From Fermentibacter danicus (GTDB taxonomy: Bacteria; Fermentibacterota; Fermentibacteria; Fermentibacterales; Fermentibacteraceae), in the NCBI GenBank assembly GCA_001618615.1, contig LKHB01000119.1:1-11529 (forward strand): DNA of 11,529 bases, written 5' to 3'. The position numbers were made by a program, and so were the translations under genes. The notes below the pieces were generated by a model. The model saw only the letters and a list, made by a program, of their open reading frames with translations. It did not search any database and was not told the DNA's origin. Every line of letters begins with the position of its first letter. The first letter of the stretch is position 1. Below, piece by piece: positions 10,822-11,529 of the stretch.

Positions 10822-11327
10822 GACGAGGTTCGTTCGTATCCGTTTCTGCCGCCCTGCTGGTTGCGATCCAGATGCTCTGCCCGTCCCTGGCAACCGCAGC
10901 CATCCTGACCATTCCGCTGGGAACGCCTGTCAGCCTGGCATTCGACGAGGCTCTGACCCCGGCAACCGCGGAAGTGGGCAGCATCGTCCACCTGAGCGTT
11001 CTCCAGGATGTGACGGTGGATGGGGTGATCGCCATCCCGGCTGGAGCTCCCGCAACGGCCGAGGTGACCAGGTCCGAAAAGCCGGGATCCATCGGGAAGC
11101 CTGCTGTGATAAGCCTCGAATGCCGCTCGGTTCAGGCGGTCGACGGCACCCTGGTGCCGATCCAGGGAACGAAACTCGTCGAGGGGGAGAACAAGCAGAC
11201 CTCCACGCTCGTGATCACGATAATCTGCTGCGTGCTCGGGTTGTTCCTGAAGGGCGGCGATGTGGAGATCCCCGCCGGGTCGACGATGGACTGCACCGTG
11301 CAGCTCGCGACCGAAATCGAGGCCTAG
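10818..11327 (+). CDS. Secreted beta-rich protein of unknown function
   Basis: Protein of 169 residues with a clear signal peptide: MRRG, a hydrophobic stretch to about residue 22, and a likely cleavage near SLATA-A (27). The mature part alternates short hydrophobic strands with glycine turns (VDGVIAIPAGAPATAEV, later GDVEIPAGSTM) and includes a second hydrophobic stretch, TLVITIICCVLGLFLKGG, near residues 130-147. This two-fold IPAG arrangement suggests a beta-sandwich or barrel exported domain, but I do not recognise a named family. The ATG at 10818 has GGAGG 6 bases upstream and overlaps the DUF1232 gene stop (ATGA), which makes it preferable to the in-frame ATG at 10782. It belongs to the same operon as its neighbours. 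Confidence 0.75.
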   Translation: MRRGSFVSVSAALLVAIQMLCPSLATAAILTIPLGTPVSLAFDEALTPATAEVGSIVHLSVLQDVTVDGVIAIPAGAPATAEVTRSEKPGSIGKPAVISLECRSVQAVDGTLVPIQGTKLVEGENKQTSTLVITIICCVLGLFLKGGDVEIPAGSTMDCTVQLATEIEA

Positions 11328-11331
11328 AACA

Positions 11332-11529
11332 GTGATTTCAGGAGCACTCGGGGCGGTCATACTCTCGGCTGCGATTGCTTCCGGAACCGCAGGCTGGGAT
11401 CCATGGGACTTCGGTTCCAGGCCTGATCAGACCCCGGGTGCTCCCTCCTCCGATGCCGTATCTCCACAATCGCTTCTTCTCGGATCTGTTTTCTGGGTCT
11501 ACAGGAACGTCGTCAGCCCGGTGAACGGA
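11332..11529 (+). CDS. YidD-like membrane protein insertion factor, partial
   Basis: Open frame of 66 codons from GTG 11332, running off the right edge. It begins with a hydrophobic signal-like segment (ISGALGAVILSAAIASGTAG) and a Pro/Ser-rich spacer. It ends with LLLGSVFWVYRNVVSPVNG, which matches the start of the YidD domain (hydrophobic segment, VYxxxxSPxxG, before the conserved cysteine motif that would lie outside the window). YidD assists YidC-dependent insertion of membrane proteins; here the domain seems to follow an extra exported N-terminus, which is unusual for the short classical YidD. The start lies 4 bases after the previous stop, with GAGG about 10 bases upstream, so it continues the operon. 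Confidence 0.6.
   Translation, partial: MISGALGAVILSAAIASGTAGWDPWDFGSRPDQTPGAPSSDAVSPQSLLLGSVFWVYRNVVSPVNG

Overview
The window is a GC-rich bacterial segment. Bacterial features include a sigma-54 activator with an intact GAFTGA loop, a YidD-like gene, a 23S-rRNA-IVP-type four-helix-bundle gene, Shine-Dalgarno sites and signal peptides. AGG is a common arginine codon. I cannot place the organism to a phylum; an uncultivated Gram-negative-type lineage is a guess.

Left and centre, all on the minus strand (about 9719 down to 1): a tightly coupled cluster that looks like a DNA-modification/defence operon. In order of transcription: (1) an RtcR-like regulator with a CARF-like sensor, sigma-54 AAA+ domain and Fis-type HTH (9719-8205); (2) an SNF2/DEAH-type superfamily 2 helicase with a C-terminal DUF3883-like domain, resembling DISARM DrmD (8208-4699); (3) an unusual DUF4062 + GHKL-ATPase (HATPase_c_4) + winged-helix protein (4702-3164); (4) after a 130-base gap holding six iterated GGATGAT/AGATGAT motifs, a large DUF1156-family DNA methyltransferase (3033 to beyond base 1). 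The first three genes overlap by 4 bases or fewer. DUF1156 methylases and DrmD-like helicases are known from phage-defence islands, often with DUF499 and DUF3780 partners; those would lie off the left edge if present.

The most striking observation is inside the methylase. A 413-base element (2056-2468) is bounded by 18-base imperfect inverted repeats (16/18) built of GTCCT-type heptads. It carries a complete four-helix-bundle gene with its own ribosome binding site and sits between the SAM-binding motif (DPFAGGGS) and the catalytic motif (DPPYYDN). The methylase frame is the same on both sides and has no stop inside the element. The host gene may therefore still be translated with a hydrophilic insert of about 137 residues, while the nested gene is read in another frame. 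The same methylase also has a sharply bounded 300-base AT-rich patch just before its catalytic motif.

Right side, plus strand (9983-11529): an apparently unrelated operon of a membrane-anchored DUF4177-like protein, a DUF1232/YkvA-like protein, a secreted beta-rich protein and the start of a YidD-like gene. Between the two divergent units (9720-9982) lie a near-consensus sigma-54 promoter pointing right (9911-9926) and an 18-base palindrome (9821-9838). The palindrome lies at a typical enhancer distance from that promoter and over the likely -10 region of the regulator gene. The divergent layout resembles rtcR/rtcBA, but the predicted sigma-54 target is the right-hand operon, not the defence genes.
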